From positions 2,920,501 through 2,984,500 of the forward strand of contig NZ_OY762269.1 in assembly GCF_963665245.1 (NCBI RefSeq): a DNA stretch of 64,000 nt, read 5' to 3'. The DNA is from an uncultured Paludibaculum sp. GTDB taxonomy: Bacteria > Acidobacteriota > Terriglobia > Bryobacterales > Bryobacteraceae. Positions 1 through 9,615 of this stretch are shown here, piece after piece; position 1 is the first letter of the stretch, and each line of letters opens with the position of its first letter. Below the pieces are notes generated by a model that was given only the letters and a program-made list of their open reading frames with translations, did not search any database and was not told the DNA's origin. A program made the translations under genes and the position numbers.

Positions 1-1557
1 CATTTCGACGATGGCGGTCAGGAACATGTAGGCCGTCAGCGCCGACACCGACGCCAGGTAGTCCATTGCGAAAAAGGGAGCCAGCGCCGCGAGGGCCAGC
101 ACCGCCGCGCCAAACCAGTAAGCCGGCGAGGTCATCGCCACCGAATCACCCAGGTTGCCCAGCAGCATCGCGATCACCGCCAGCAGCAGATACTGCAATC
201 GACGGGAATGCACGTGCCGCCTCAGAAACGTCAGCGGCACCAGCAGGTTGGCCACCGAATTGAACAACGCCACCAGCGGCAGATTCACCAGCAGGATCAG
301 CAGCGGGATGCGGCCGAATGTAAACACGATCGTTTCGTACGGCGTCCTCGGAGCCCGGTTGCCGAACAGTGCAAATCCGCCCTCCAGCAACAGAAACAGC
401 CACATCGCTGCTGCTGAACCGAATACGAACGAGGCCCCAACGTTCGCCGAGAAGACCTTGCCGCACAGCAGTGTATCCAGCGACGTCAGCTTGCCCGGCC
501 ATGACTCCCGCACCTCGCCCTCGCCGGCCCCATAGGCGATGCCCAGCAGCAGCCCCTGCAAGCCGAAACTCAACGCAATCGCCAGCAGTTGTACGAAATA
601 GGTGGGACCCCGCAGTTGATCCGGCCGCAACTCCGGCACGCTGAAGAACGGGTCCACAATCAGAATCACCACGCCGAACGCCAGCAGCGCACTCGCCAGC
701 AGCAGCATTCGCAGGTGGGGCGCCTCTTTCTCCATCGTGCGGCGCGTATAACGGTAGCCGGCGTAGAGCGCCAGACATACCAGAAGCACAATCCGCAGCG
801 TGCCGCCCAGTTGCTCCGTGGCCGCCCCTGGAGTGATCTCCCTGTCTATGAACGAATCGGCGAAGTTGGGCCGCACGTCTCTCCGGCTGATGCGCTTGCC
901 CACCACGTCGAACGTGAACATCAACTCGACTTCCGGCGTGCGCTTTGGTTGGATGCGCCAGGTAAATCTCCGCGCGCTGCCCGCCCCCGCGCCCTCCGCC
1001 GTCGACTCCTCCGGTTCGCCGAACCGCGCCAGCGCCATGTCGCCCAGCCAATCCTTCAGCGCCTCCTGGGCCACCACCCGTGCCTCAGCCGACGTCACCT
1101 CGCCCTGGTCGGTTGGCAGCACCGCCCCGGCGATTCGGAAGCCCGTCACAAACCCATTCGGACCCATGTCTGCCTGCACCCAACCCTTTTCATCGGGCCG
1201 CATCAGCAGAGTGGAGATCGACACGACCGGCGCGAACATCCTCGTTCGTGACCGCGCAGGCAGATTCAGATTCCGGAAATAGACCTCCGCGTAAGGACGC
1301 TTGCTGAAATTGACATACTCCTTCCAGCCCCGCACGTCGATGCCGCTGTCGCGCGCAATGGCGCGAGTGACCTCCAGCGCCTTCGTCCGGTCCACCGTAA
1401 TGCTGAGAGCGTCGCCGCGTTTCGCGTTCTGCTGAATCCAGAACCCGGCTGCCAGTGCCAGCGGCGCCGCCAGCAAAAGAAACAAAGTCCAGCCGCGCCG
1501 GGCCGCGGAGCTCCCGGGCTCCACAAACGGCTTCAGCAGAGCGTCGGCAAACAGCAT
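1..1557 (-). CDS. Polytopic membrane protein, partial (C-terminus beyond window start)
   Basis: The minus-strand frame is open from an ATG at 1557 to the window edge, giving 519 residues with no stop. A hydrophobic segment lies near residues 24-42 (WTLFLLLAAPLALAAGFWI), followed by about 200 soluble residues and then at least six hydrophobic segments in the second half. The start lies 5 nt after the stop of the phosphatase gene, so the two are probably co-transcribed. The soluble-then-membrane layout would suit a CPBP-type intramembrane protease, but the catalytic part, if any, is outside the window, so no function is assigned. Overlapping frames on either strand are shadows. Confidence 0.8.
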   Translation of the reverse strand, partial: MLFADALLKPFVEPGSSAARRGWTLFLLLAAPLALAAGFWIQQNAKRGDALSITVDRTKALEVTRAIARDSGIDVRGWKEYVNFSKRPYAEVYFRNLNLPARSRTRMFAPVVSISTLLMRPDEKGWVQADMGPNGFVTGFRIAGAVLPTDQGEVTSAEARVVAQEALKDWLGDMALARFGEPEESTAEGAGAGSARRFTWRIQPKRTPEVELMFTFDVVGKRISRRDVRPNFADSFIDREITPGAATEQLGGTLRIVLLVCLALYAGYRYTRRTMEKEAPHLRMLLLASALLAFGVVILIVDPFFSVPELRPDQLRGPTYFVQLLAIALSFGLQGLLLGIAYGAGEGEVRESWPGKLTSLDTLLCGKVFSANVGASFVFGSAAAMWLFLLLEGGFALFGNRAPRTPYETIVFTFGRIPLLILLVNLPLVALFNSVANLLVPLTFLRRHVHSRRLQYLLLAVIAMLLGNLGDSVAMTSPAYWFGAAVLALAALAPFFAMDYLASVSALTAYMFLTAIVEM

Positions 1558-1562
1558 CGAGT

Positions 1563-3179
1563 TCAGTCGGTCCTCTTCAACACCATCACCGTAATATCGT
1601 CGAACTGCGGAGCTCCGTCCGCAAACTCGTCAATCGACTGGAATACGTGATCGAGAATCTCCTGCGCCGGCAGATGCGATGTCCGCTTCACGCACTCCAC
1701 CGCCCGGTCCACGCCAAACTCGAAATCGTCCACCGTGCACGCGTCCGTCACACCGTCGGAATAGATCATCAGCACGTCGCCTGGATGAATGTCGAACTGC
1801 ACCGCCTCATATTCCCGCTTCGGAAACAAACCGATGGGCAGGCCCGTGGTGGTCAACATCTCCACCGCTCCGTTGGCGCGCAGCAGAATCCCGTCGGAGT
1901 GGCCGCCGTTCACATACTCGCACTGCCCGCTCACCGGGTCGTACCGTACGAAGATCGCCGTGCTGTACTTGTTGCCCGGCGTCGAGGCGAACAGCAGGTC
2001 GTTTGTACGGGCCGCCAGGTCGATCAGAGCCGGATGCGCCGACAGCAGAGCCCGCAATGTCGCCTGGATGTTGGCCATCAGCAGCGAGGCCGAAATGCCC
2101 TTGCCGGAAATATCGGCCACGCAGAGCAGATGAGGTGTATCCGGCCCACACGGCCCAATCGGCAGCACATCGTAGTAGTCGCCGCCTACCTGCCGCGCCT
2201 GCCGGTTGCGCGCCCAGATGTCCGACTGTCGCAGTGCCGGCAGTTGCTTGGGGAACAGATCCTGCTGAATCGACGCCGCCAGCGTCAACTCCTTCTCCAG
2301 TTGCTGCCGATACAGCGTGTCGCGGAAGTGCCACGCATTGTCCAGCGCCACCGACGCCTGCGCGATGAGACCCGTGCAGAAATCCAGGTCCGAGGCTGTG
2401 TAGGCCAGTTTTGCCGGCCTCGGGCCCAGGGCTACCAGGCCGCAAATCGTATCGCCGGAGCGCAGCGGGAACAGCAGGAACTCACCCACCTCCTGCGTGT
2501 TCCCCGATTCATCCAACAGGCCGCGCCAGGCTTCCAGTTCCGATGCTTCGATACCCTTGGCGCGCACAATCGGCGGCTGGTTCGCCTTCCACGTGAGCAT
2601 CCCGTGTTTGCGCACCGCCCACCGCCCGCTCAGCGTCAGCATCAGCATCTGGGCCACTTCGTCCGCGTCGATGGTCGCCGCCAGTCCGCGCACCAGATCG
2701 AGCAATGCCCGCAGTTCCTGAATCTTCTGGTCCAGCGCCCGGTTGCTCTTGACGACATCGTCGTGCGCTTTGGCGTTGGCGATGGATGCCGCGGCCAGCG
2801 ACAGCAGCGCATCCAGGAAGTCCACTTCCCCGGGCTCCAGTTCGCCGCGCGCAGGCGTGCCTAAAGCCAGAACACCCAGCGGCTCACCCTGATCACCAAT
2901 TGCGTGAATCGAAGCCAGCCCCAGATCACAAGCATGGGTAGCGTCGAAGTCCGCCCCCACCTTCAGTCCAGGCACACCGCGAGCCAGCGCCACCTTTAGC
3001 TCGTCGCCGTCTTTCAGCGCTACCACCGCCCGCATGATCAGCAGGCGGCCCATCACCGTGCGCAGCAGGTGCCGCAGTTGGTCTTCCAACTTCAGCGACG
3101 AGCTCAACAGTTTGGCGGATTCGAGAAGGCTCTCCAGCCTGCTTGCGTCGAGTCGGGTATCCGTCAGCCGCGAGTCCAT
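1563..3179 (-). CDS. GAF-containing SpoIIE/RsbU-type PP2C serine phosphatase
   Basis: A 538-residue protein. Residues about 20-140 and 155-290 look like two GAF-type sensor regions, and residues 296-537 form a PP2C phosphatase. The metal-binding acids are visible: GGDYYD at 332-337, ADISGKG at 355-361, SDGVTD at 474-479 and DDIT at 527-530. The family removes phosphate from STAS anti-anti-sigma proteins in partner-switching pathways; no STAS gene is next to this copy. I chose the ATG at 3179; a GTG at 3245 in the same frame would add 22 residues, and neither has a clear Shine-Dalgarno site. It lies downstream of leuD on the same strand, across 129 nt. Confidence 0.9.
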   Translation of the reverse strand: MDSRLTDTRLDASRLESLLESAKLLSSSLKLEDQLRHLLRTVMGRLLIMRAVVALKDGDELKVALARGVPGLKVGADFDATHACDLGLASIHAIGDQGEPLGVLALGTPARGELEPGEVDFLDALLSLAAASIANAKAHDDVVKSNRALDQKIQELRALLDLVRGLAATIDADEVAQMLMLTLSGRWAVRKHGMLTWKANQPPIVRAKGIEASELEAWRGLLDESGNTQEVGEFLLFPLRSGDTICGLVALGPRPAKLAYTASDLDFCTGLIAQASVALDNAWHFRDTLYRQQLEKELTLAASIQQDLFPKQLPALRQSDIWARNRQARQVGGDYYDVLPIGPCGPDTPHLLCVADISGKGISASLLMANIQATLRALLSAHPALIDLAARTNDLLFASTPGNKYSTAIFVRYDPVSGQCEYVNGGHSDGILLRANGAVEMLTTTGLPIGLFPKREYEAVQFDIHPGDVLMIYSDGVTDACTVDDFEFGVDRAVECVKRTSHLPAQEILDHVFQSIDEFADGAPQFDDITVMVLKRTD

Positions 3180-3308
3180 TGAAGAGAGGATAGCGCGCTG
3201 CCGCCTTGGCTGTCTTATCAGATCGCCGTCCGCGAACCGGCGCACGCCCCGAGGTAGTTCGAACGGATTGCGCCGGCGCGGAGGATGGAAAATCCGAAAA
3301 CTGAACCC

Positions 3309-3926
3309 TTACAGTGCCACAGCCAGCGTGTTCAGCCCACCCGCATGCGCCTGCTCGTACACCGCGATCTCCGCGTCGTGCTTCAGCAGGAAACCCAGTT
3401 CGTCCACGCCTTCCAGCAGGCACGTCTTCGAAAACGCGTCCACTGGGAACGTGCACGTCGACCCGTCCGGCAACGTCAGGGTCTGGCTCTCCAGGTCTAC
3501 GCTCACTTTCGCCTTCGGGTCCGCCTGCAGCGCGCTGAACAGCTTAGCATGCACCTCCCGGCTGACCGCGATCGGTAGCAGTGAGTTCTTCAGCGAATTG
3601 CCCTTGAAGATGTCGGCGAACGAGGTCGAGATCACTGCGCGAAAGCCGAACTGCGTCAGCGCCCAGGGGGCATGCTCGCGCGATGATCCGCAGCCGAAGT
3701 TGTCCCCCGCCAGCAACACCTGGGCCGACTTCGCCGGCTCCTGGTTCAACGGGAAGTCCGCCTTCGGCGATCCATCGGCGTTGTAGCGCCAGTCGAAGAA
3801 CAACTGGTCACCCAACCCCGCCTTCGAAATGGTCTTCAGGAACCGGGCCGGAATGATCTGGTCGGTATCGATGTTATCGGTGGGCAGCACCGCCACCCAG
3901 GATTCAAATGCCGTGAACTTTTCCAT
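3309..3926 (-). CDS. leuD: 3-isopropylmalate dehydratase small subunit
   Basis: 205 residues, the usual length for LeuD. It begins MEKFTAFESWVAVLPTDNID and carries the aconitase-swivel motif around GDNFGCGSSREHAPWAL. With LeuC it isomerises 2-isopropylmalate to 3-isopropylmalate in leucine synthesis in the cytoplasm. The start lies 12 nt after the leuC stop, with an AAGGAGA ribosome site just upstream. It is the last leucine gene of the block; the following phosphatase gene is more than 60 nt away and may or may not share the transcript. Confidence 0.97.
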   Translation of the reverse strand: MEKFTAFESWVAVLPTDNIDTDQIIPARFLKTISKAGLGDQLFFDWRYNADGSPKADFPLNQEPAKSAQVLLAGDNFGCGSSREHAPWALTQFGFRAVISTSFADIFKGNSLKNSLLPIAVSREVHAKLFSALQADPKAKVSVDLESQTLTLPDGSTCTFPVDAFSKTCLLEGVDELGFLLKHDAEIAVYEQAHAGGLNTLAVAL

Positions 3927-3938
3927 GTCCCGTTCTCC

Positions 3939-5342
<1,404 letters not shown>

Positions 5343-5357
5343 GGACTGATCTCTTCC

Positions 5358-6440
5358 CTAAATCGCTGCGCAGATGGCCGCGCCGACCTGCTCCGTCGTC
5401 AGCGGAGTGCTCTTCGGCTTCAAATCGGCTGTCACCTGCCCGGAGTTCAAGACGCTCTCGATTGCATTGTTCACGGCCGCGGCTTCTTCCATCAGGCCGA
5501 AGGAGTACTCGAGCATGGCCGCCACACTGCCGATGGCGCCCAGCGGGTTGGCTTTGTTCTGTCCAGCAATGTCCGGAGCCGACCCGTGTACGGGTTCGTA
5601 TAGCCCCACCCAGGCGCCCGACGCCTTCTGCTCACCGATGGAGGCCGAAGGCAGCATGCCGATCGATCCCGCCAGCACGGCGCCTTCATCAGATAGGATG
5701 TCGCCGAACATATTCTCGGTCACCACCACGTCGAAGCGGGTCGGATTCAACACCAATTGCATGGCGCAGTTGTCCACCAGCACGTGTTCGAGCTCAACGT
5801 CCGGGAACTCCGCTGAGACTTCAACCATCACTTTGCGCCAGAGCTGCGAAGTCTCAAGAACATTGGACTTATCGACAGACGAAACCTTCTTCCGCCGCTT
5901 CCGGGCCAGGTGGAATGCCATGCGGCCGATCCGGGCGATTTCGGCGCGCGTATACGTCATCGTATTGGTTCCGCGCTCGGTATCGCCGCTACCCTCCACG
6001 CCGCGCGGCGTCCCATAGTAGATCCCGCCCGTCAGTTCACGGACGATGATCATATCGGTGCCCTCAATCCGCTCATTCTTGAGGGGGGATGAGTCGATCA
6101 GGGCTTTGTAGGTCCGCACGGGCCGCAGATTGGCATAGACGCCCAGCACCTTGCGGATACCCAGCAACCCGCGCTCCGGCCGTTGGGCCGGAGGCGCGTT
6201 GTCGAACTCGGGTAGGCCCACAGCGCCCAGCAGGGTGGCGTCGGCGTCTGCCGCCAGTTTCGCCGTTTCATCGGGGAAGGGCGTGCCGGTCTTGTGGATG
6301 GCGATGCCGCCCAACAGACCGTCGGTGAGTTGCAGCGTGTGGCTGTACTTCTCGGCCACCCGGCCCAGCACGCGCACAGCTTCGCGCGTGACCTCCGTGC
6401 CGATGCCGTCTCCGGGCAGAACTAGGATGTTCAGGTTCAT
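5358..6440 (-). CDS. leuB: 3-isopropylmalate dehydrogenase
   Basis: 360 residues beginning MNLNILVLPGDGIGTEVTRE, the classic start of the isocitrate/isopropylmalate dehydrogenase family. The substrate and metal site is visible around DNCAMQLVLNPTRFDVVVTENMFGDILSDE in the second half (key residues D, N, R and the GDILSD aspartates). It oxidises and decarboxylates 3-isopropylmalate with NAD to 2-oxoisocaproate. It sits 32 nt after leuA and 15 nt before leuC. Confidence 0.97.
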   Translation of the reverse strand: MNLNILVLPGDGIGTEVTREAVRVLGRVAEKYSHTLQLTDGLLGGIAIHKTGTPFPDETAKLAADADATLLGAVGLPEFDNAPPAQRPERGLLGIRKVLGVYANLRPVRTYKALIDSSPLKNERIEGTDMIIVRELTGGIYYGTPRGVEGSGDTERGTNTMTYTRAEIARIGRMAFHLARKRRKKVSSVDKSNVLETSQLWRKVMVEVSAEFPDVELEHVLVDNCAMQLVLNPTRFDVVVTENMFGDILSDEGAVLAGSIGMLPSASIGEQKASGAWVGLYEPVHGSAPDIAGQNKANPLGAIGSVAAMLEYSFGLMEEAAAVNNAIESVLNSGQVTADLKPKSTPLTTEQVGAAICAAI

Positions 6441-6472
6441 GTTGCTTGATTGCCTAACCGTATAACTGTCAA

Positions 6473-7672
6473 TCAGTCGGCGGCAGCCGACTCGGTGTGG
6501 ACGCCTTCGCCGGCTCGGAGCGTGTGGATCAGGGCCAGGATCTCTTTGTCCGTTACACCCTTTTTCCGATCGGCAATCTCGATGAAGCCGTGGTAGACCG
6601 CATCGAGTTCGTCCTTACCCAGGTGATAGCCCAGGTGCTCGCACTTCGAACGCAGGGCATGGCGCCCCGAGTGCTTGCCCAGCACGAGCCGTCCCTCTGG
6701 GATGCCCACCGACTGAGGATCGATCACCTCATAGGTCGACTTTTCCTTGAGGTATCCGTCCTGATGGATGCCCGCTTCATGGGCGAACGCGTTGGCGCCC
6801 ACCAGCGCCTTGTTCGGCTGGGGCCCAAACGAGATGATCTCGGTCAGCATCTGGCTGGCCGGGAAAATCTGCTCCGTCACAATACCCGTGTAGAACTTCA
6901 GACGGTCCTGGCGGACCTTGATCGCCATCACGATCTCTTCCAGCGAAGCGTTGCCGGCCCGCTCGCCAATCCCGTTGATGGTGCACTCCACCTGTCGAGC
7001 ACCGGCGCAAACCGCTGCCAGCGAGTTGGCCATTGCCAGGCCGAGGTCGTCGTGGCAGTGGACGCTGATGATCGCCGAGTCGCCCACGGCCTTCACCATC
7101 CGGCCGATCAATTCGGCGTGCTCATCCGGCACGGAATAGCCCGTGGTGTCCGGCAGATTCACCGTGCGTGCCCCGGCCGCCACCACGGCGAGCGTAACCT
7201 TCTCCAGGAAGTCAGGATCGGTGCGCGTTGCGTCTTCCGCCGAGAACTCTACATCCTCGACATACTGGCGCGCCAGTTCGACCGCCGCGCAGGCCTCGTC
7301 CAGGACCTGCTGCTGAGTCTTCTTGAGCTTGTATTTCAGGTGGATATCGCTTGTGGCGATAAAAGTATGAATTCGTGAACGCTTGGCCGGCTCCAGCGCG
7401 CTGGCTGCCCGCTCCACATCGAGCTTGCAGGCCCGGCTGAGGGCGGCCACCTGAACCCAAGGGAGTTCGGAAGCCACGTGCCGGACCGCCTGGAAGTCGC
7501 CTTCCGAAGCAATCGGGAACCCTGCCTCAAGGATGTCCACGCCAAGCTCTGCCAGCTTGTGGGCCATTCGAAGCTTCTCTGGAACCGTCATCGAGCACCC
7601 GGGCGACTGTTCACCATCCCGGAGAGTCGTGTCGAAGATGTAAACGCGCTCTCTGTTCTGCGTATCTACCAT
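6473..7672 (-). CDS. leuA: 2-isopropylmalate synthase, short form without C-terminal regulatory domain
   Basis: 399 residues from the ATG at 7672, which has AAGGAG about 12 nt upstream. The DTTLRDGEQSPG motif near residue 13 and the HCHDDLG motif mark a DRE-TIM metallolyase joining acetyl-CoA to 2-oxoisovalerate. The chain stops at about residue 399, shortly after the linker subdomains, where enterobacterial LeuA (about 520 residues) continues into the leucine-binding LeuA_dimer domain. Homocitrate synthase and citramalate synthase share the fold, but position at the head of leuBCD favours isopropylmalate synthase. A longer upstream reading with start at 7774 would run through the predicted promoter and is rejected. 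Confidence 0.92.
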   Translation of the reverse strand: MVDTQNRERVYIFDTTLRDGEQSPGCSMTVPEKLRMAHKLAELGVDILEAGFPIASEGDFQAVRHVASELPWVQVAALSRACKLDVERAASALEPAKRSRIHTFIATSDIHLKYKLKKTQQQVLDEACAAVELARQYVEDVEFSAEDATRTDPDFLEKVTLAVVAAGARTVNLPDTTGYSVPDEHAELIGRMVKAVGDSAIISVHCHDDLGLAMANSLAAVCAGARQVECTINGIGERAGNASLEEIVMAIKVRQDRLKFYTGIVTEQIFPASQMLTEIISFGPQPNKALVGANAFAHEAGIHQDGYLKEKSTYEVIDPQSVGIPEGRLVLGKHSGRHALRSKCEHLGYHLGKDELDAVYHGFIEIADRKKGVTDKEILALIHTLRAGEGVHTESAAAD

Positions 7673-7753
7673 TCTGCGTTCGCGCTCCTTAGTGTTTGGC
7701 CCCGCGAGCCTAACGTGTGGGTGACACTGGCAGAGACGAGGCCAACTATCTCC

Positions 7754-7782
7754 ATTGTGAGGTTCGGTGTCCAATTTGACAA
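7754..7782 (-). promoter_or_regulatory. Predicted leuA promoter
   Basis: On the minus strand TTGTCA (7782-7777) is followed after exactly 17 nt by CACAAT (7759-7754). The start of transcription would be near 7747, leaving a leader of about 75 nt before leuA. The -35 box overlaps the 13-bp dyad listed separately. Confidence 0.5.
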
Positions 7783-7785
7783 ATT
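7773..7785. promoter_or_regulatory. Dyad in leuA-lysR gap, probable LysR-type operator
   Basis: AATTTGACAAATT is symmetric around A7779 with 6-bp arms. T7775 and A7787 fit the T-N11-A spacing used by LysR-type regulators. It lies over the predicted leuA -35 box and about 10 nt upstream of the predicted lysR -35 box, where a divergent regulator could control both genes. Confidence 0.5.
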
Positions 7786-7795
7786 TATAATATGC

Positions 7796-7824
7796 TTGCC
7801 TCGAATAACCGCGACGAATATAAT
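7796..7824 (+). promoter_or_regulatory. Predicted promoter of the LysR gene
   Basis: TTGCCT (7796-7801), 17 nt, then a perfect TATAAT (7819-7824). Transcription would start near 7831, giving a short leader before the start codon at 7868. Confidence 0.5.
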
Positions 7825-7867
7825 AAGTCCTATAAATGGGCGCCCCATGCGCCCCTTGGCTGGATCT

Positions 7868-8752
7868 ATGGAACTGTATCCTCTGAAAGTGTTCCTAACT
7901 GTAGCAACCGAAAAGAGTTTCTCGCGAGCCGGCGAGAAACTGCTACGAACCCAACCCGCGATCTCCCTGGCCGTGCAGCGCCTGGAGGCCGAACTCTCCG
8001 AGAAATTGCTCGATCGGACCGGCCGCGAGTTGGTGTTGACCGACGCGGGCAAGATCGTCCTCGAATACTGCCGCCGCTTCGAGAACCTTGAACGCGAGAT
8101 GGACAACGCCTTGGCCGAACTCCGGGACATGGCCGCCGGCCGTCTCTCGATCGGAGCCAACGAGTCTACCTGCCTTTATTTGCTAAAACATATAGAAAGC
8201 TATCGCAGGCTATACCCGAAGGTGAAAGTGCAGGTGCGCCGCACGCTCTCCAGTAAAATTCCGGCGCAGCTGATCGACGGCGACCTCGAGTTGGGCGTCA
8301 TCAGTTATGACCCGGAAGACGACCGCCTGGAGACACGCATCATCTACATCGACCACCTCTCCTTCGTGCTCTCGCCCCATCACCGGTTCGCGGGGAAGAA
8401 ATCAATCTCCATCAAAGAGCTGGGGATGGAGACCTTCATCGCCCATAACGTGCTCAGCCCCTACCGCGAAGTGGTCATCAAATCATTCCAGCGCGCCAAG
8501 GTCCAACTGAACATGGACGTGGAAATGCCCACCGTCGAGACCATCCGCAAGATGGTGCAGAAGAACGAAGGTGTCGCGTTCCTGCCCAAGATGTGCGTGG
8601 AGCAGGAGCTGGAACAGGGTTTGCTTGCTGAAGTAGAGGTTGAAGAATTACGCGTAGACCGTAAGATTCGCTTGGTTTATCCGGCAAGACGAGCGCTCAG
8701 TCACGCCGCCAACGCCTTCCTGGAGGTGGTGCAGGGGCCGAAGTCGGAATGA
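7868..8752 (+). CDS. LysR-type transcriptional regulator, divergent from leuA
   Basis: 294 residues from the ATG at 7868. Residues 1-60 form the LysR winged helix-turn-helix (LKVFLTVATEKSFSRAGEKL, then TQPAISLAVQRLE), and the rest is a periplasmic-binding-protein-like effector domain. An in-frame ATG at 7847 is possible, but family members begin at MELYPLKVFL. The gene diverges from leuA across 195 nt, so control of the leucine block is the natural inference; the effector is unknown. Its stop overlaps the next start in ATGA, so the hydrolase gene is translationally coupled to it. The GANESTC segment after the linker resembles IAANEATC in the second LysR at 39.6 kb. Confidence 0.93.
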   Translation: MELYPLKVFLTVATEKSFSRAGEKLLRTQPAISLAVQRLEAELSEKLLDRTGRELVLTDAGKIVLEYCRRFENLEREMDNALAELRDMAAGRLSIGANESTCLYLLKHIESYRRLYPKVKVQVRRTLSSKIPAQLIDGDLELGVISYDPEDDRLETRIIYIDHLSFVLSPHHRFAGKKSISIKELGMETFIAHNVLSPYREVVIKSFQRAKVQLNMDVEMPTVETIRKMVQKNEGVAFLPKMCVEQELEQGLLAEVEVEELRVDRKIRLVYPARRALSHAANAFLEVVQGPKSE

Positions 8753-9615
8753 AGCGGCGCATCCGCATCCTGCTCATTGAAATCCTGGTGACCAGCTTGT
8801 TGGCGATCGGGATAGGTGGTGGACTGCTCTGCGAGAATGCCTTACGTCTACCGCAGACTTGGCGCAATGATCCACCTCCCAACTTTGGCTATCCCGTAGA
8901 GATCACCGCCTTCGACGGTATCCCGTTGCGCGGATCCTGGTTTCCGCCTAAGGAGCCGGACGGCCCGGTCGTCCTTGCCCTCCACGGCGTCGGCGACTCC
9001 CGCCGCGGAATGAGCGGCATTGTGCCCATTCTCCAGCGCAATGGCTACGGAGTCCTGGCTCCGGACAGCCGCGGGCACGGTGTCAGCGGAGGCACCCAAT
9101 TCACCTTCGGATTGAAGGAGGTGGACGACGTCAACCGCTGGGTGAACTGGATTCTGAAGTCCAATCTGCAGAGACACATCTACGGTCTAGGTGAATCCAT
9201 GGGTGCAGGTATCCTACTGCAGGCCTCCGGTCCTGGAACGCGCTTCCGGGCGGTAGTGGCCGAGTCCCCATTCGCGTCGTTCCGCATGATCGCCAACTAC
9301 CGCGTCGGCCAGCAGATCGGCTTCCTCTCGCCGGTATTTGTTGAGGCGGCCTTTCTCTATGCTCGACTAAAGTATCAATTGAAGTTCAGTGATGCATCTC
9401 CATTAAAACAAGTAGGTAAATCTGCAGTTCCAATTCTTCTGATTCACGGGACGGCCGACCAAAACATCCCCATCGAGCACACGCGCGTACTGGCGGCGGC
9501 TAACCCCGCGCGCATCCAGGTGTGGGTGGTGCCCGGTGGCGATCACGTGGAGGCGAGCAGCCGGGCACCGGCGGAATTTGAGAAGCGAGTGGTCGCCTGG
9601 TTTCGCGCCAACTAG
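8749..9615 (+). CDS. Membrane-anchored or exported alpha/beta hydrolase
   Basis: 288 residues. Residues 8-27 form a hydrophobic N-terminal segment suited to a signal anchor. The alpha/beta hydrolase fold shows an oxyanion-hole segment LALHGVGDS, a nucleophile elbow GESMGA, a late aspartate in HGTADQNIP and a histidine in GGDHVEA, so the Ser-Asp-His triad is complete. Related proteins are annotated as esterases or dienelactone-hydrolase-like; the substrate is not known. It overlaps the LysR stop by 4 nt, and its own stop overlaps that of the convergent M14 peptidase gene. Confidence 0.85.
   Translation: MKRRIRILLIEILVTSLLAIGIGGGLLCENALRLPQTWRNDPPPNFGYPVEITAFDGIPLRGSWFPPKEPDGPVVLALHGVGDSRRGMSGIVPILQRNGYGVLAPDSRGHGVSGGTQFTFGLKEVDDVNRWVNWILKSNLQRHIYGLGESMGAGILLQASGPGTRFRAVVAESPFASFRMIANYRVGQQIGFLSPVFVEAAFLYARLKYQLKFSDASPLKQVGKSAVPILLIHGTADQNIPIEHTRVLAAANPARIQVWVVPGGDHVEASSRAPAEFEKRVVAWFRAN

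Noticed and set aside
146..1051. Long open frame antisense or out of frame to the first gene
   Set aside because: Composition is Arg/Gly/Ala-rich without domains; the correct minus-strand frame is the one open from 1557 to the edge with clear membrane helices.
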